NCBI GenBank assembly: GCA_004296815.1
Contig: SCVT01000139.1
Span: forward strand, 1-14,470
Length of the DNA stretch: 14,470 nucleotides
Reading direction: 5' to 3'
Origin: Reyranella sp.
Lineage (GTDB): Bacteria > Pseudomonadota > Alphaproteobacteria > Reyranellales > Reyranellaceae
The position numbers and the translations under genes were made by a program. Below are positions 1-5,913 of this stretch, one piece after another; the stretch's first letter is position 1; every line of letters starts with the position of its first letter. The notes below the pieces were generated by a model. That model ran no database searches and had not been told where the DNA came from. It saw only the letters and a list, made by a program, of their open reading frames with translations.

Positions 1-43
1 GCTCAACGTCGGGCGCTCGTGGAGCGAACCCTGCTCTTTCCTT

Positions 44-63
44 CCCGGGGTGGAGACCCCGGG
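44..63. repeat. Perfect 8-bp hairpin (inverted repeat)
   Basis: Arms at 44-51 (CCCGGGGT) and 56-63 (ACCCCGGG) are exact reverse complements around a 4-base loop. The stem is almost entirely G-C and would be very stable in RNA from either strand. No T-run follows on either strand, so a classical intrinsic terminator is not supported. Confidence 0.5.
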
Positions 64-111
64 CGCCGCCGGACCGATTCCCAGCCCCCTCCGCGAGTCC
101 ACGGGCGGGGC

Positions 112-133
112 CCTGCACCCCGAAGGATGCAGG
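112..133 (-). repeat. Hairpin with UUCG tetraloop on the minus strand
   Basis: Arms at 112-120 and 125-133 pair over nine positions, with one G-T wobble when read on the minus strand. The minus-strand loop is TTCG closed by a C-G pair, which is the exceptionally stable C(UUCG)G tetraloop of structured RNAs; the plus-strand version has a mismatch and a CGAA loop. The asymmetry suggests that, if transcribed, the minus strand is the functional one. It lies just downstream (minus sense) of the AT-rich island at 138-170. Confidence 0.45.
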
Positions 134-261
134 TCGGCCAACATAATAAAATTCCTATCATAATCCTGCTGAACCTGCAAGACCCCTCGCCAGAAAACTT
201 AAGGCCGGTGCTGGCATTGCTTTCATATCCTGGCCAGAAGCGAAGCGACGCCGAATATCCT

Positions 262-1050
262 TCAGATGTTTCGCCGTTCCTTCCGCAAGGTCGGCAAGCC
301 CACACCCGCGGCATCGAAGCCGCCGTCGACCGCCAGCACCTGGCCGGTGATGTAGGCAGCCTGCTCGCCGCACAGGAAACAGATCGCGTTTGCGAGCTCC
401 TCCTCGAGGCCATAGCGGTCGAGCGGGATGTGGTCGTGATAGTCGGCCCGGATCTCCGGGCTGTGGACGGCCTTGGCCATGGCGGTGTCGACCGGCCCCG
501 GCGCCACGGCGTTGACCCGGATGCCGTACTGGGCGAGCTCGACCGCCTGCTGCTTGGTGAGGTGCGCCAGCGCCGCCTTGCTGGTCCCGTAGGCGACGCG
601 CAGCGTCGAGGCACGCAGGCCCGAGATCGATGCGATGTTGACGATGGCGCCGCTTCCCTGATCGCGCATGATCGGCGCCACCGCCTGGGTCAGCAGGAAG
701 GGGCCGGTGAGGTTGACGGCGAGAACGCGCTGCCATTCCTCCAGCGTCACCTCCAGCATCGGCTTGAACACCGCGATGCCGGCATTGTTGACCAGGGCAT
801 CGATCCTACCGAACCGCCGCCGCGCCTGCTCCACGGCCGCCTCGACGGCACCCGGAGTGGCGACATCGGCCTCGAGCGCCAGGGTCGCCTCCGGACGTCC
901 CAGCCCCTCGGCCGCCGAGCGCAGCGTGTCGCCCAGGATGTCGAGCATGGCCACCTGCCAGCCGTCTTCGAGGAAGCGTGTTGCCGTTGCGAGGCCGATG
1001 CCGCGCGCCGCGCCGGTGACGAGGGCGACCTTCTTCAGCTCAGAGGCCAT
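262..1050 (-). CDS. SDR family NAD(P)-dependent oxidoreductase
   Basis: A 262-residue classical short-chain dehydrogenase/reductase, which interconverts a hydroxyl and a carbonyl group with NAD(P)H in the cytoplasm. The Rossmann dinucleotide motif TGAARGIG is at residues 12-19, NNAG at 88-91, the structural Asn in VNLTG at about 113, and the catalytic Ser141, Tyr154 and Lys158 (YGTSK) have the normal spacing. The C-terminal part holds NAVAPGPVDT and the ITGQVLAVDGGF signature. Asp37, near the end of the second strand, hints at NAD(H) preference, which is inference. The ATG at 1050 is preceded by GGAGAG. It lies 46 bases downstream of tRNA-Phe on the same strand and is not obviously tied to the cluster. 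The sequence does not fix the substrate; FabG-like 3-oxoacyl reductase or a sugar/steroid alcohol dehydrogenase are both possible. Confidence 0.95.
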   Translation of the reverse strand: MASELKKVALVTGAARGIGLATATRFLEDGWQVAMLDILGDTLRSAAEGLGRPEATLALEADVATPGAVEAAVEQARRRFGRIDALVNNAGIAVFKPMLEVTLEEWQRVLAVNLTGPFLLTQAVAPIMRDQGSGAIVNIASISGLRASTLRVAYGTSKAALAHLTKQQAVELAQYGIRVNAVAPGPVDTAMAKAVHSPEIRADYHDHIPLDRYGLEEELANAICFLCGEQAAYITGQVLAVDGGFDAAGVGLPTLRKERRNI

Positions 1051-1096
1051 ACCGGCATCTCTCCGCGATTCGGCAGTGGCCCGTTGAAAGGAGGAA

Positions 1097-1172
1097 TGGT
1101 GCCCAGGGGCGGGATCGAACCACCGACACTGCGATTTTCAGTCGCATGCTCTACCAACTGAGCTACCTGGGC
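1097..1172 (-). tRNA. tRNA-Phe (GAA)
   Basis: Read on the minus strand this is a 76-base cloverleaf. The acceptor arm pairs GCCCAGG (1172-1166) with CCTGGGC (1107-1101). The D arm is GCTC/GAGC, the anticodon stem TGCGA/TCGCA encloses loop CTGAAAA with anticodon GAA, and the T arm GGTGG/CCGCC carries TTCGATC. The discriminator is A and CCA is encoded (1099-1097). It lies 35 bases after yacG, its usual place in many Alphaproteobacteria, so it may be co-transcribed with or processed from that operon. Confidence 0.98.
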
Positions 1173-1188
1173 GCGCCATAGGTTGGCG

Positions 1189-1217
1189 GCGGGGCTTATA
1201 GGACGCGTCAGCCCCGC
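1189..1217 (-). terminator. Possible stem-loop overlapping the yacG stop codon
   Basis: Arms at 1189-1196 (GCGGGGCT) and 1210-1217 (AGCCCCGC) are exact reverse complements with a 13-base loop. The stem begins within the last yacG codons and the loop takes in most of its TGA stop. There is no T-run, so it is a weak candidate for an intrinsic terminator. It could instead be an mRNA-stabilising or processing structure between yacG and tRNA-Phe. Confidence 0.3.
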
Positions 1218-1438
1218 TGTCCAGACGGCCCGCCCCCGCCTCCATTGCCCGGCTCTTCCTCGCCCGGCCCTTCCTCGGTCTCGACCTTGTAGCCTTCCTT
1301 CAGCCAGCGGCCGAGGTCGATGTCGGCGCAACGCTTGGAACAGAACGGCTGGTACTTCTGCTCCGCAGGCTTGCTGCAGACGGGACATTTCGCGGCGATG
1401 CGCACGGCGCGCAGCGGCGGGCTCGAACGGTCAGTCAT
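1208..1438 (-). CDS. yacG: DNA gyrase inhibitor / zinc-binding protein YacG
   Basis: A 76-residue cytoplasmic protein. The family's four-cysteine zinc site is complete: Cys18 and Cys21 (CPVC), then Cys33 and Cys37 (CSKRC), followed by the conserved DLGRWL helix at 41-46. E. coli YacG binds GyrB and blocks DNA binding by gyrase; that role is taken from the family. The core ends near residue 53, and the rest is a low-complexity tail rich in Glu and Gly. The ATG at 1438 overlaps the end of the RNase E/G gene by eight bases (ATGACTGA), so translation is probably coupled. It is the last protein gene of the infA-maf-RNase-yacG operon. Confidence 0.95.
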   Translation of the reverse strand: MTDRSSPPLRAVRIAAKCPVCSKPAEQKYQPFCSKRCADIDLGRWLKEGYKVETEEGPGEEEPGNGGGGGPSGQRG

Positions 1439-2615
1439 CGCTCCTCTCCAGCGCCTCCAGCTGGGCGGCGAGCGTCGGGCCGCGGCGCGCGCGGGTCAAC
1501 TCGAAGTGGCCGAGGCGCGTGAACCCGTAGAGCTGGGTCGGCACGGGATCGGAGGCGAGCGCCTCGGCGAGCACGGCCTGCACCTTGTCGCGGTCGTAGG
1601 CGCTGCGCATGGTCACGAAGTCGATGACGACCGCTCCGGCGAGGTTGCGCAGCCGGAGCTGCTGGGCGATCGCCGGTGCGGCCTCGAGATTGACCTCGAC
1701 CGGCCGCCGCGGCGCCCGTCCCTGGCGGCCGCCGGCACCGGCACTGTCGACGTCGACCGCACACAGGGTCTCGCCCGGCTCGAACAGCACCTCGACGCCG
1801 CTCTCCAGCACGATACGCGGCGCCAGCGCGGTGTCGATCTGGCCCGCCACGTCGTCGATCTCGAAGGCGGGCATCGCGCCGTTGTGCCAGCGCACGCGGA
1901 TCTTCTCGCCCAGCCGATCCATCTCGTCCTGCAGCGCCCGCGCCATGGCGCGGTCGTCGAGGATCACCTCGTCGAGGCCCGCACCGTGGTCGCGCAGCGC
2001 CCGTGCGATCGGGTCGCGCTCGCCGGGTACGTGTGCGGTGAGCTCGGCCGGCGGATCGAGGTCGAAGGCCTGGCGGCGGATCTTCTCCCAGCGCTCCATG
2101 ACGTTCGTGGCATCGGCCCGCAGGACTTCCGCGGACGCGCCGGCCGCGGCGGTGCGCAGCACGACGCCGCCTTCGAGCAGCCCCTCGACATGGCCGCGCA
2201 GCCGGTCGCGCTCGGACTCGCCCGCGATGCGGCGCGAGAAGCTCACGCCCGAACCGACCGGGTGATAGACGAGGTATCGTCCGGTCACGGCCACGTTCAT
2301 CGAAAGGCGCGGGCCCTTGTCGCCTTCGTCGTCATGACGCACCTGCGCCAGCACCGGCGCGCCGGGCGGCGGCCAGTCCTCGCCGCCGGCACGATCCTCG
2401 GCGCGCAGGAAGCCCGAGCGGCCGATGCCGATATCGACGAAGGCGGCGTCGAGTTCGGGCATCACCCGCTCGAGCCGGCCGAGGAAGATGCCGTCGACAT
2501 GGCCGGGCTTGTCGCGGCGCACGACCTGCAGCTCGACGAGCCGGCCTTCGGCGACCAGCGCCATCAGGAAGGCGCGGGGCAGGACGTGGCAGATCAGCCG
2601 GTCGACCCGGCTCAA
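1431..2615 (-). CDS. Ribonuclease E/G family protein, short form without Zn-link
   Basis: A 394-residue endoribonuclease of the Rne/Rng family. An S1-like RNA-binding domain spans roughly residues 37-110 (DGIFLGRLERV, AAFVDIG). The catalytic DNase I-like region has the two metal-binding aspartates expected from E. coli RNase E Asp303 and Asp346: Asp288 in AVDVDS and Asp332 in VVIDFV. The protein ends soon after TRLGHFELTRARRGPTL, before the point where RNase E/G carry the CPxCxGxG zinc-link, so that motif is absent, as is any degradosome scaffold. I chose TTG at 2615: it forms TTGA with the maf stop, has GGAG seven bases upstream, and gives a sensible N-terminus. An ATG at 2768 in the same frame lies deep inside maf and is unlikely. 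It is probably an RNA-processing or turnover enzyme of the rng-like alphaproteobacterial type, not the main RNase E. Confidence 0.92.
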   Translation of the reverse strand: MSRVDRLICHVLPRAFLMALVAEGRLVELQVVRRDKPGHVDGIFLGRLERVMPELDAAFVDIGIGRSGFLRAEDRAGGEDWPPPGAPVLAQVRHDDEGDKGPRLSMNVAVTGRYLVYHPVGSGVSFSRRIAGESERDRLRGHVEGLLEGGVVLRTAAAGASAEVLRADATNVMERWEKIRRQAFDLDPPAELTAHVPGERDPIARALRDHGAGLDEVILDDRAMARALQDEMDRLGEKIRVRWHNGAMPAFEIDDVAGQIDTALAPRIVLESGVEVLFEPGETLCAVDVDSAGAGGRQGRAPRRPVEVNLEAAPAIAQQLRLRNLAGAVVIDFVTMRSAYDRDKVQAVLAEALASDPVPTQLYGFTRLGHFELTRARRGPTLAAQLEALERSDD

Positions 2616-3211
2616 GATGTCACTCCGCGCGCTGGGGTCACCGATCGCAGCAACGCGACGGTCTCGAACAGCGGCAGGCCGACCACGTTGCTGTAGGAGC
2701 CCGAGACGAAGTCGACGAAAGCCGCGGCACGGCCCTGGATCGCGTAGCCGCCGGCCTTGCCCCGCCATTCGCCGCTGGCGACATAGGCGTCGATCTCGGC
2801 CGCCTCCAGCCGCTTGAAGCGCACCACAGTTTCGACGAGGCGCGTGCGGACCTTGCCCGCCGGACCGACGGCGGCGACGCCGCCCATCACGCGATGGCGG
2901 CGGCCCGACAGGAGCTTCAGGCAGGCGCGCGCCTCGGCTTCGGCCTCGGCCTTGGGCAGGATGCGACGGCCGCAGACCACCACGCTGTCGGCCGCCAGCA
3001 CGATCGCGCCGGGATGGCGTGCGGCGACGGCCGCCAGCTTGGCCTCGGCCATGCGCAGCGCATAGGCGCGCGGCAGTTCCTGCGCCCGGGGAGTCTCGTC
3101 GATGTCGGCGGGGTCGATCTTCGCGGGCTCCAGTCCCACCTGCCGCAACAGGTCGAGCCGGCGCGGCGACGCGGAGGCCAGGATGAGCGGGAAGATCGGC
3201 GAGGCGGCCAA
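2612..3211 (-). CDS. maf: Maf family nucleoside triphosphate pyrophosphatase
   Basis: A 199-residue cytoplasmic Maf/HAM1-superfamily enzyme that hydrolyses NTPs to NMPs and pyrophosphate, a house-cleaning role against non-canonical nucleotides. The N-terminal phosphate-binding motif ASASPRR is at about residues 12-18, the acidic AADSVVV segment near 73, a conserved LSGRRHRVMGG near 100, and KAGGYAIQG plus SGSYSNVVGLPLFET near the C-terminus. The YAIQG form with Gln resembles the YhdE (dTTP/UTP) branch more than the YceF (m7GTP) branch; this is inferred from motif memory. The start is TTG at 3211, three bases after the infA stop, with only a weak Shine-Dalgarno sequence, consistent with translation coupled to infA. 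Confidence 0.95.
   Translation of the reverse strand: MAASPIFPLILASASPRRLDLLRQVGLEPAKIDPADIDETPRAQELPRAYALRMAEAKLAAVAARHPGAIVLAADSVVVCGRRILPKAEAEAEARACLKLLSGRRHRVMGGVAAVGPAGKVRTRLVETVVRFKRLEAAEIDAYVASGEWRGKAGGYAIQGRAAAFVDFVSGSYSNVVGLPLFETVALLRSVTPARGVTS
2613..2626 (-). promoter_or_regulatory. Ribosome-binding site fixing a TTG start
   Basis: On the minus strand GGAG (2626-2623) is followed by seven bases and then TTG (2615-2613), which overlaps the maf TGA stop as TTGA. This decides the start of the RNase E/G gene and implies stop-restart coupling with maf. Confidence 0.7.
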
Positions 3212-3214
3212 CGC

Positions 3215-3433
3215 CTACTTGAAGCGGAAGGTGATGCGGCCCTTGGTCAGGTCGTAGGGCGTCATCTCGACGGTGACGCGGTCGCCTGCCAGTACGCGGA
3301 TGCGGTTCTTGCGCATCTTGCCCGATGTGTGGGCGAGGATCGTGTGGTCGTTGTCGAGCTTCACGCGGAACATCGCGTTGGGCAGGAGCTCCGACACCAC
3401 GCCTGTGAACTCGATCAGATCTTCCTTGGCCAT
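3215..3433 (-). CDS. infA: Translation initiation factor IF-1
   Basis: A 72-residue single OB-fold protein that binds the 30S A-site during initiation with IF-2 and IF-3. The sequence has all the family landmarks: [11 protein letters not shown] at the start, [31 protein letters not shown], and the end [10 protein letters not shown]. The ATG at 3433 is preceded by GGAGG four bases away. The frame is open further upstream, but IF-1 proteins begin at this methionine. It is the first gene of the infA-maf-RNase-yacG operon and has a plausible promoter at 3471-3499. In most Alphaproteobacteria it directly follows the LMW phosphatase gene; here a plus-strand block separates them. Confidence 0.98.
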   Translation of the reverse strand: MAKEDLIEFTGVVSELLPNAMFRVKLDNDHTILAHTSGKMRKNRIRVLAGDRVTVEMTPYDLTKGRITFRFK

Positions 3434-3470
3434 CCGGCCTCCGGCTGGGGTGATAAGGGAAAGCGGCCGG

Positions 3471-3499
3471 AAAATGGGCTGCAGCAGTGGTTTAGTCAA
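3471..3499 (-). promoter_or_regulatory. Candidate sigma70-type promoter of infA
   Basis: On the minus strand TTGACT (3499-3494) matches the -35 consensus at five of six positions. After a 17-base spacer comes CATTTT (3476-3471), a weak -10. The leader to the infA ATG would be about 30-35 bases. A short inverted repeat TGGTT/AACCA (3488-3502) overlaps the -35 and could be an operator or chance. A promoter is needed here, because the plus-strand block cuts infA off from its usual upstream operon. Confidence 0.45.
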
Positions 3500-3592
3500 C
3501 CATGCGGAGGTGGACAGGCGGCTTCTCTCCCGCCGCCGTCTCCCCTATACAGTCTGCGGCTGCGGACGCCCGGGGAAGGAAGGACCAGCAAA

Positions 3593-4363
3593 ATGAGCAC
3601 ACTGCGTATGTCCGGCCTGCTGGCCGCCCTCCTGCTGGCGCCGGCGCTGGCCGCCGCCCAGGCGCCGCCGCCCAAGCCCGCGGCCGCCCCCAATGCGATC
3701 ACGCATCCTGCACAGAAGACCATCGGCAAGCCTTCCGCGAGGCAGTACTCGACGGCGCTGATCGTGATCAACGCCCGCGGCGCCAAGCTCGAGGGCCAGA
3801 AGCTGGTGCTCGACGGCGTGCTGCCGACCGCCACCCTGTTCACCAGCCGCCCGACCCGCTCTGTCGGCCACATGGTGACGCCCGACATGGCCGAGATCTG
3901 GCGCACCGGCAGCTTCGCCAAGGACCCGCCCAACGCCACCATCTCGGTGTTCCACAAGGATGGCTCCAGCGTCTCCGACCTCGTCGTCGTGCTGAAGACG
4001 GCCAAGCTCGAGGGCGAGAAGCTCACCTTCGACGTCGACGTGCTGGAAGGCAGCCTCGGCGCCGCCGACGGCCCGGCCTCGCTGTTCATCGACACGATCT
4101 GGTTCGGCATCGGCTCGCACGGCGCCCAGTACTACGGCCAGACCCAGACCACCGGCGGCGAGACGCCGGCGATCGGCGACCCGAACGGCACCAGCACCTT
4201 CAACGGCTGGCCGAACGCCTCGCCCAACTCGCCCTATCGCGCGCCACCGCAGGATCAGCCGGGCGGCGCCACCGCGCCGCCGCCGCCGGACATCGATCCG
4301 CGCTACCAGCAGCGCTACGACGCGCCGACCTGCGGCAAGCCCCCGCTCCTGCCCTGCTACTGA
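3593..4363 (+). CDS. Exported protein of unknown function, paralogue A
   Basis: A 256-residue protein of a family I do not recognise. Residues 1-23 form a typical Sec signal peptide ending ALAAAQA, followed by a Pro/Ala linker. The core (about 54-170) alternates short hydrophobic strands with turns, suggesting a beta-sandwich. It contains FTSRPTRSVGH, SFAKDPPNATISV (107-119) and FDVDVLEG (146-153), all shared with the next gene. KLEG-type units at 65-75 and 138-147 look like an internal repeat. The tail (181-256) is rich in Gly, Asn and Pro and has two cysteines (247, 255), which could form a disulfide in the periplasm. The ATG at 3593 is preceded by AAGGAAGG; TATACA at 3546-3551 is a possible -10. 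Transcription diverges from infA. Probably periplasmic or secreted; no enzymatic motif seen. Confidence 0.85.
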   Translation: MSTLRMSGLLAALLLAPALAAAQAPPPKPAAAPNAITHPAQKTIGKPSARQYSTALIVINARGAKLEGQKLVLDGVLPTATLFTSRPTRSVGHMVTPDMAEIWRTGSFAKDPPNATISVFHKDGSSVSDLVVVLKTAKLEGEKLTFDVDVLEGSLGAADGPASLFIDTIWFGIGSHGAQYYGQTQTTGGETPAIGDPNGTSTFNGWPNASPNSPYRAPPQDQPGGATAPPPPDIDPRYQQRYDAPTCGKPPLLPCY

Positions 4364-4380
4364 GCCGCACGGTGATCACC

Positions 4381-4977
4381 ATGAAGACCATCCGTCTCGC
4401 CGCCGCTCTCGGCACCGCAGTCGCAACGCTCGGCCTTGCCCCCTTGGCTTTCGTCGGTGGCGCCGCCGCGCAGACCGCACCCGCGCAGCAGCCGCCCTCG
4501 CAATCCAACGTCCAGGGCCTGCCCAAGGTCGTGGGCAGCGCGCGTCATCCGCGCGTCGTGCCGTCGATGTTCGTGCTCAACGCCCGCAGCGCCAAGCTGC
4601 AGGACAACAAGCTGATCCTCGAAGGCGTGGCGCCGAGCGCCATCGTGTTCGCCGACCGGCCGGTCCGCTCGGCCGGCCACATCATGCTCAGCCACGTGCT
4701 CGAGGAGTGGCACAGCAAGGCGCCGAACTCCTTCGCCAAGGATCCGCCCAACGCCACGGTCTCGGTGTTGAACAAGGCGAAGGCGAGCGTGGTCGACGCG
4801 GTCGTCACGCTGAAATCGCCGAAGCTCGAGGGCGACAGGCTGACCTTCGATGTCGACGTGCTCGAGGGCAACCTCGCGGGCGCCGACGGCGGCGCCTCGG
4901 TGTTCATGGACCTGATCAACCTGCCGACCCCGCGCCACAGCTCGCATCGCGGTGCCTGGTACTCCGGCTCGCACTGA
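4381..4977 (+). CDS. Exported protein of unknown function, paralogue B
   Basis: A 198-residue paralogue of the preceding gene, 17 bases downstream of its stop and probably in the same operon. Residues 1-31 are a signal peptide (cleavage likely after FVGGAAA or AAAQT), then a Gln/Pro linker. The core (about 60-180) aligns with paralogue A nearly throughout: LNARSAKLQDNKL, FADRPVRSAGH (90-100), SFAKDPPNATVSV (117-129), KLEGDRLTFDVDVLEG (148-163) and ADGGASVFMD. It lacks the long Pro/Asn-rich tail of A and ends with a His/Ser/Gly/Tyr segment, and has no cysteine in the mature part. A large inverted repeat begins nine bases after its stop. The pair arose by tandem duplication; function unknown. 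Confidence 0.85.
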   Translation: MKTIRLAAALGTAVATLGLAPLAFVGGAAAQTAPAQQPPSQSNVQGLPKVVGSARHPRVVPSMFVLNARSAKLQDNKLILEGVAPSAIVFADRPVRSAGHIMLSHVLEEWHSKAPNSFAKDPPNATVSVLNKAKASVVDAVVTLKSPKLEGDRLTFDVDVLEGNLAGADGGASVFMDLINLPTPRHSSHRGAWYSGSH

Positions 4978-4985
4978 CAAAGTCC

Positions 4986-5039
4986 TTACAGGCCTTTGCG
5001 TTGCGCGAGCCTCACGCTTGCGCAACGAAGGCCCTGCAA
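4986..5039 (+). repeat. Large imperfect inverted repeat after paralogue B
   Basis: The left arm 4986-5010 and right arm 5016-5039 are reverse complements over about 22 positions, with a few mismatches and single-base bulges around a 5-base CTCAC loop. The strongest block pairs CGTTGCGC with GCGCAACG. It starts nine bases after the TGA of the preceding gene and has no T-run, so it is either a Rho-independent-like or mRNA-stabilising hairpin, or a REP-like palindromic element. The gene at 5129 lies beyond it. Confidence 0.6.
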
Positions 5040-5128
5040 GCCGCAATTCCTGCACAATCCGGCGCGGGAATAACTCCGGGCGACAGCGCACCAGTGTGGC
5101 CGCGCTTCGCACCACAGGAGTTGGAGTC

Positions 5129-5443
5129 ATGATCCGCACGTTGGTTGCAGTTTCTCTGCTCGGGGCCGGTGCGCTCGCGGGCGGTTCAGCCTTTGCGCAA
5201 GGAATGCCGAGCGGCCCGGAGGCCACCGGTCCGGTCGGCGCCACGATCCCCACCGCCGCCGGCCCCAACTGGACGCCGACTGCCGAGGGCGCGATCGTGC
5301 GCCAGCAGGTGCATGACGCAGGCTACTCGGGCGTCACCATGCTGCTGCGCAATCCCGACGGCTCCTGGCAGGGCCAGGCCCTGAAGGGTGAGACTTTCGT
5401 GATGATCACGGTCGACCCGGCCGGCCACGTCGCGCAGCGGTAA
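5129..5443 (+). CDS. Small exported PepSY-like protein
   Basis: A 104-residue protein with a signal peptide at residues 1-24 (cleavage near SAFAQ). After a Pro/Gly/Thr-rich linker, residues 55-104 read IVRQQVHDAGYSGVTML, a DGSWQGQA turn, then FVMITVDPAGHV. This alpha-beta pattern, a helix with a Gly-Tyr turn followed by strands and a VDPxGxV end, resembles small PepSY-like periplasmic proteins. The assignment rests on pattern only. The ATG at 5129 has two GGAG sequences just upstream. It lies 151 bases after paralogue B, beyond a large hairpin, and may have its own promoter. It ends 13 bases from the convergent phosphatase gene with no clear terminator between them. Confidence 0.8.
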   Translation: MIRTLVAVSLLGAGALAGGSAFAQGMPSGPEATGPVGATIPTAAGPNWTPTAEGAIVRQQVHDAGYSGVTMLLRNPDGSWQGQALKGETFVMITVDPAGHVAQR

Positions 5444-5456
5444 CCACCGCCGACGA

Positions 5457-5900
5457 TCAGACCGAGGGCGCGAGCGGGACACCGAAGCGCGCCTTCAGTT
5501 TGGCGAGAACCTGATCGCGGGTGCGGCGGTAGGCGTCCAGCCGCACCTCGCGACTCCCTTCCACGGCACTGGCATCGGGCATCGGCCAGTATTCGACCTC
5601 GGTCGCCGTGCCGCGCGTGAACTCGAGGGCGCGGTGATGCGCCTCGGGCGACAGGGTGACGATCAGATCGAACGAGGCCGGGTCGATGTCCTCGAAGGTC
5701 TTGGCATGGTGGCGATGGACGTCGATGTTCAGCTCGTCGAGCACCGAAACCGCGAAGCCGTCGACGTCGGTCGCCCGCACGCCGACCGAGTCTATATAGG
5801 ACGAATGGCCGTACAGCCGCTTGGCCAGCGCCTCGGCCATCGGCGAGCGCACGGAATTCTCGCTGCAGGCGAACAGCACGCTCGACGGAAGACCGTTCAT
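5457..5900 (-). CDS. Low-molecular-weight phosphotyrosine phosphatase family protein
   Basis: A 147-residue cytoplasmic protein of the LMW-PTP/arsenate reductase fold. The phosphate-binding loop C-x5-R is at Cys12-Arg18 (CSENSVRSPMAE), next to the first strand VLFAC. The general-acid loop reads YWPMPDAS with Asp109; most family members have Asp-Pro, here Asp-Ala. The C-terminal helix REVRLDAYRRTRDQVLAKL is typical of the version found next to UPF0262 in Alphaproteobacteria. Its physiological substrate is not known, and tyrosine phosphatase activity is inferred from the fold. The ATG at 5900 is preceded by GGAGGAGC, 13 bases after the UPF0262 stop. It is the last gene of the dcd-to-phosphatase run, converging on the plus-strand block. 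Confidence 0.92.
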   Translation of the reverse strand: MNGLPSSVLFACSENSVRSPMAEALAKRLYGHSSYIDSVGVRATDVDGFAVSVLDELNIDVHRHHAKTFEDIDPASFDLIVTLSPEAHHRALEFTRGTATEVEYWPMPDASAVEGSREVRLDAYRRTRDQVLAKLKARFGVPLAPSV

Positions 5901-5913
5901 CGCTCCTCCGCCC

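Larger units (their letters stand above)
1..144 (-). other. Doubtful partial reading frame at the window edge
   Basis: A minus-strand frame opens with ATG at 144 and runs without a stop for 48 codons to the window edge. It begins MLADLHPSGC and is rich in Gly, Pro and Arg. An AGGA-like ribosome-binding site lies about nine bases before the ATG inside an AT-rich stretch, and third codon positions are mostly G or C. Against it: no recognisable domain, composition like a translated structured region, and two strong hairpins inside it. It could be the start of a real gene that continues beyond the window, or a non-coding structured region. I lean slightly to non-coding. Confidence 0.2.

Noticed and set aside
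61..110. Resemblance of the minus strand (GGGAATCGGTCC) to part of a cobalamin riboswitch
   Set aside because: The conserved B12-box elements (such as GCCACTG) and the surrounding architecture are missing; the match is too short.
19..1161. Long plus-strand open frame across the SDR gene and tRNA
   Set aside because: It is antisense to a clear SDR gene and runs into tRNA-Phe; its translation is Arg/Gly/Asp-rich with no domain, a usual by-product of high GC content.
1320..2696. Plus-strand frame opposite the RNase E/G gene
   Set aside because: The minus-strand product shows an S1 domain and both catalytic aspartates; the plus frame shows nothing.
2616..2768. N-terminal extension of the RNase E/G gene to ATG 2768
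   Set aside because: It lies wholly inside maf, is Arg-rich and lacks family similarity, whereas TTG 2615 has a good ribosome-binding site and the right N-terminus.
3511..3551. TGGACA (3511-3516) with TATACA (3546-3551) as a promoter pair for paralogue A
   Set aside because: The 29-base spacing is far too long for a sigma70 promoter; only the -10-like element is worth a mention.
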